Shown here in pieces: positions 46,416 to 48,991 of a stretch of 48,991 bases of DNA. A program made the position numbers and the translations under genes. The DNA lies in the NCBI GenBank assembly GCA_016874235.1, contig VGUJ01000012.1:1-48991 (forward strand). Reading direction: 5' to 3'. Position 1 is the stretch's first letter. Each line of letters opens with the position of its first letter. The notes under the pieces are model-generated. The model made no database searches, was not told the DNA's origin, and worked only from the letters and a program-made list of their open reading frames with translations. The DNA comes from Gammaproteobacteria bacterium (GTDB lineage Bacteria > Pseudomonadota > Gammaproteobacteria > Steroidobacterales > Steroidobacteraceae).

Positions 46416-48991
46416 ATGTTTTCGGGATCTCTGTATTCGCAAATCGCCAGACTTGCGACTGCATCCATTTTATTCATCGGATTCGGGGCCTACGCTTCCG
46501 CTCAATCAATCACGGCACCAACGGCGACGAGATTTAATCTCAACACCGCCAACCAAACGGCTAGTGGCTTCGTCGTTAACTGGCCAAACAATACCGACGT
46601 TCTTTACGTCACGGTGGAGCTGAAAAGTCCGCCCGCCGGTACAACCCTTAATTTCTCATCGACGGCGGGACTGACCGCGGCTGCTGGATACAACTTGGGA
46701 TCGTCATTTTCGATTATCGGATTTACGGGGGTTCGCGATAACGTCAACAGTTCTTTGAATAATCTTCGGTTAAGCAGCAGCGCAACCGGCGGGACCATCG
46801 AAGTAGCGGTTACGGCAACCGTAAATCCGGCGAACACCTATTACAACCCGACTAACGGGCACTGGTATCGATATGTCTCCTCCGCGTCCCATGGATCGAT
46901 TCCTAACGGCAATAACGGTGTGACGGGCTTTGACGCTCTCAAGTCGTCAATCGCAAGCCAAACATTCAAAGGGAAAAGCGGTTACTTGGTTACTCTGACG
47001 AGTAGCGATGAGCATAATTTCATTCAGAACAACGTACCCGGCAGCAACATCCTTATTGCCCTCACGGATCGAGCCTCTGAGGGCGTATGGAAATGGGACC
47101 ACGGTCCGGAGTCGAACACCACGATCCGTAATGGTAATCAAGGGGGAACTAATGTACCTGACCAATACAATAATTGGTGTACTGGAGAGCCGAATAACTG
47201 GAATTCCGGAGAAAATTTTGCGGTCACAAAGTGGAACGGTGGTAGTTGTTGGAACGACTACGGCCCGCCGGCCTTCACTTGGTGGAGTGCCATCAGTGGC
47301 TATGTGATTGAGTGGGGGACAACGGCGTCCGCGGGCGATCAAGGTTGGACCGATTTCTACCGGTCATCCGTGACGCATTACACCACCAGCGCGACGAAGT
47401 TATCTTTGACGACGTCCGCTGCTAGTGCGATCAGTGGGGCCGCATTTTCGACGCAGCCGGTCCTTCAGCTCCGTGACGACAGTAACAATGCGATCGGCCA
47501 GTCTGGGATGGTGATCACGCTTTCTTTGAGCGCCGGGGCAACCGTTGTTGGCACAGCGACTGCTACCACCAACGCGAGCGGAGTTGCGACGTTCACCAAC
47601 GTGGGCTTAACCGGAACGATTGGAACCACGTACACGCTAACGTACTCTGCCCCAGGATTAACGAGTGTAACCCAGACTCTTACGGCCACGGCGGGTCCCG
47701 CGAACCGGGTAGTTTTCACCACGCAACCGTCCGGCTCGGCGCTGGGTAAGAATTTCGGATCGCAGCCTGTCGTCGAAATTCAAGATCAGTATGGGAATCG
47801 AGTTTCGTCTACGGCGAGTGTGACTCTAGCGATCGGTACCAACCCGGGATCGGGGGCGCTACTGGGGACTGCCACAATCAATGCCGTTGCAGGAACTGCA
47901 AGTTTTTCAAATCTTGCCATCTCTAAAGCGGGAGTGGGTTATACGATAACGGCGTCATCTTCCGAGCTTGTTTCTGCCACCTCGACGGCTTTTACGATTA
48001 CCTCCGCGCTTTCGTTGCCGTCAGCTGATGTCATCGATTACAAAAGTAGGTACGCGCTCAGTTCGCCGTCGACGAAGACAAGTGCTGCGTATGCGTCGGA
48101 GGCCGCGTCGCTCGTTGTAGTCGATCCTACTTCGGGTTTTTGCGATAAGGCATTAGCCAGTTCGGCGCTGACTACGAATGCGACTCAGTGTCCGGCTGGG
48201 TCGAGTAACGACTCAATGATCCGAATGCGGACAACATTTACGCCTTCCGCAGATCTTGTTGGGGCTCGGCTTTGGATCAGGGTTCGCGGTGATTTCGGGC
48301 GCGGCGGTACTCTTCAATTTAGTGGATCTGAGCTCCTCTTTTACAGTGCAATCGCCTCCGATTGGGCTGATTGGAAGTACGCGAGTCCTGTCGTACTGAC
48401 CTCAGGAACCCAAACGATTGATTGGTTGGGATTCGAGGATTGCTGCGACGGCGGCATTGCGATGGAGTGGTCTACCGATAACGTAAATTTTTCTCCTGCT
48501 TCGGCATCGGTGACAGTTTCTCAGTTGACCCTTAATACGCCTGCGGATTTGACGGCGGGTGGTGCTCGAGCGACGTACACGGTGTCGCGACGAGACGCCT
48601 ACGGCAACCTCGCAAGCCCAGGCAGTTCGACAACCGTCTATCTTTCGGCGTCAGGAGCGAGCGGCGCGTTCTACAACGCCCTGTCTGGGGGTAGTACAAT
48701 CACCAGCGTCGCCATACCCCTCAATCAGTCCCAGGCAAATTTTTATTTTGCTGCGACGACGCCGGGAAGTTATTCGGTGACGGCATCAGATGCAACGCCG
48801 CCGAATGGAGCTACTGGGTTGGCGGATGCGACAGACTCGATATCAGTTTCGGTCGGTGCCGCATCGCAGTTGGTGCTCACGACGCAGCCTGTGGGTGGAG
48901 CCTCTGGCGTGTCGCTGGTGACGCAGCCTGTGGTGGAGATCCGCGATGCGCAGGGCAACCTCGTCACGAGTGCGACGACGGCGGTGACGGT
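46416..48991 (+). CDS. Secreted mosaic surface protein with a C-type-lectin-like domain (cut by window end)
   Basis: Reading frame open from the ATG at 46416 to the window edge: 858 codons without a stop, C-terminus missing. Residues 1-30 form a signal peptide (ASILFIGFGAYASA^QS). About 32-140 is a cadherin-like or Ig-like strand domain. About 144-301 is a C-type-lectin-like domain with the calcium/mannose-type EPN motif (258-260; GEPNNW), ENF (266-268) and WND (279-281). About 328-425 and 427-529 are Ig-like repeats (TTQPSGSALGKNFGSQPVVE). About 535-705 is a Cys-containing domain with CCDG (676-679). Further Ig-like repeats start at about 706 and 815. Thr/Ser-rich. GC is about 47% in 46681-46740 by hand count, well below the neighbours. 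Probably an adhesin or cell-surface recognition protein; anchoring and export route are outside the window. Confidence 0.85.
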   Translation, partial: MFSGSLYSQIARLATASILFIGFGAYASAQSITAPTATRFNLNTANQTASGFVVNWPNNTDVLYVTVELKSPPAGTTLNFSSTAGLTAAAGYNLGSSFSIIGFTGVRDNVNSSLNNLRLSSSATGGTIEVAVTATVNPANTYYNPTNGHWYRYVSSASHGSIPNGNNGVTGFDALKSSIASQTFKGKSGYLVTLTSSDEHNFIQNNVPGSNILIALTDRASEGVWKWDHGPESNTTIRNGNQGGTNVPDQYNNWCTGEPNNWNSGENFAVTKWNGGSCWNDYGPPAFTWWSAISGYVIEWGTTASAGDQGWTDFYRSSVTHYTTSATKLSLTTSAASAISGAAFSTQPVLQLRDDSNNAIGQSGMVITLSLSAGATVVGTATATTNASGVATFTNVGLTGTIGTTYTLTYSAPGLTSVTQTLTATAGPANRVVFTTQPSGSALGKNFGSQPVVEIQDQYGNRVSSTASVTLAIGTNPGSGALLGTATINAVAGTASFSNLAISKAGVGYTITASSSELVSATSTAFTITSALSLPSADVIDYKSRYALSSPSTKTSAAYASEAASLVVVDPTSGFCDKALASSALTTNATQCPAGSSNDSMIRMRTTFTPSADLVGARLWIRVRGDFGRGGTLQFSGSELLFYSAIASDWADWKYASPVVLTSGTQTIDWLGFEDCCDGGIAMEWSTDNVNFSPASASVTVSQLTLNTPADLTAGGARATYTVSRRDAYGNLASPGSSTTVYLSASGASGAFYNALSGGSTITSVAIPLNQSQANFYFAATTPGSYSVTASDATPPNGATGLADATDSISVSVGAASQLVLTTQPVGGASGVSLVTQPVVEIRDAQGNLVTSATTAVT

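Noticed and set aside
46947-47342. Minus-strand frame and plus-strand short frames inside the surface-protein gene
   Set aside because: The plus-strand frame from 46416 runs to the window edge with a signal peptide and recognisable domains, so the short frames are shadows.

Overview
The window is a chromosomal stretch of a high-GC gammaproteobacterium. The evidence is gene order as much as sequence: a division and cell-wall run ending murC-murB-ddlB-ftsQ-ftsA-ftsZ-lpxC, then dciA/M23 peptidase/secA/mutT, pilD-coaE-zapD, bamD/rluD-pgeF-clpB, mutS, pncC-recA-recX-alaS-csrA-tRNA-Ser(GCU). A type II-like MurB, two exported S9 peptidases and the lack of lysC between alaS and csrA point away from enterics and pseudomonads, perhaps towards the Steroidobacter/Nevskia/Xanthomonadales side; that placement is inference. 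There is no phage, IS element, CRISPR array or rRNA, and no stretch over 300 bases lacks a gene.

Layout. 1-7150 (+): end of the mur/fts cluster, then lpxC behind a long hairpin. 7114-11726: dciA (-) overlaps the end of lpxC; a membrane-anchored M23 peptidase, secA and mutT follow on +. 11731-13568: an aldehyde dehydrogenase and a small unknown protein, tightly coupled. 13565-16587 (-): carbonic anhydrase and an exported S9B peptidase, divergent from an exported S9A prolyl oligopeptidase (+, to 18796). 18801-21783 (-): operon pilD-coaE-zapD-GST. 21850-25589 (+): sucC-sucD-nadE. 25606-26436 (-): bamD. 26486-28984 (+): rluD-pgeF and a ZIP metal transporter behind a Zur-like box. 29093-36703 (+): clpB with a heat-shock-type promoter, an FmdB zinc ribbon, an aminotransferase plus glutamine-synthetase-like pair, and aspS. 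36695-40155 (-): mutS and a MarR-type regulator. 40298-46246 (+): an unknown exported protein, pncC, recA, recX, alaS, csrA and tRNA-Ser.

The last 2.6 kb (46416 to the window end) differs: an open reading frame that starts after the tRNA and runs off the edge, encoding a secreted mosaic protein (signal peptide, C-type-lectin-like domain with EPN and WND motifs, Ig-like repeats, and a Cys-Cys-Asp-Gly segment). Much of it has visibly lower GC than its surroundings. It is the most accessory-looking part of the window.

Together the genes are mostly housekeeping: peptidoglycan precursor synthesis and division (mur, ddl, fts, zapD), outer membrane (lpxC, bamD), secretion (secA, pilD), replication and repair (dciA, mutT, mutS, recA, recX), cofactors (coaE, nadE, pncC), TCA cycle (sucCD), translation (aspS, alaS, tRNA) and global regulation (csrA). 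The less ordinary elements are the nitrogen-metabolism pair inserted between fmdB and aspS, the Zur-box ZIP gene with no leader, the MarR gene with an 18-bp palindrome, and the lectin-domain surface protein.
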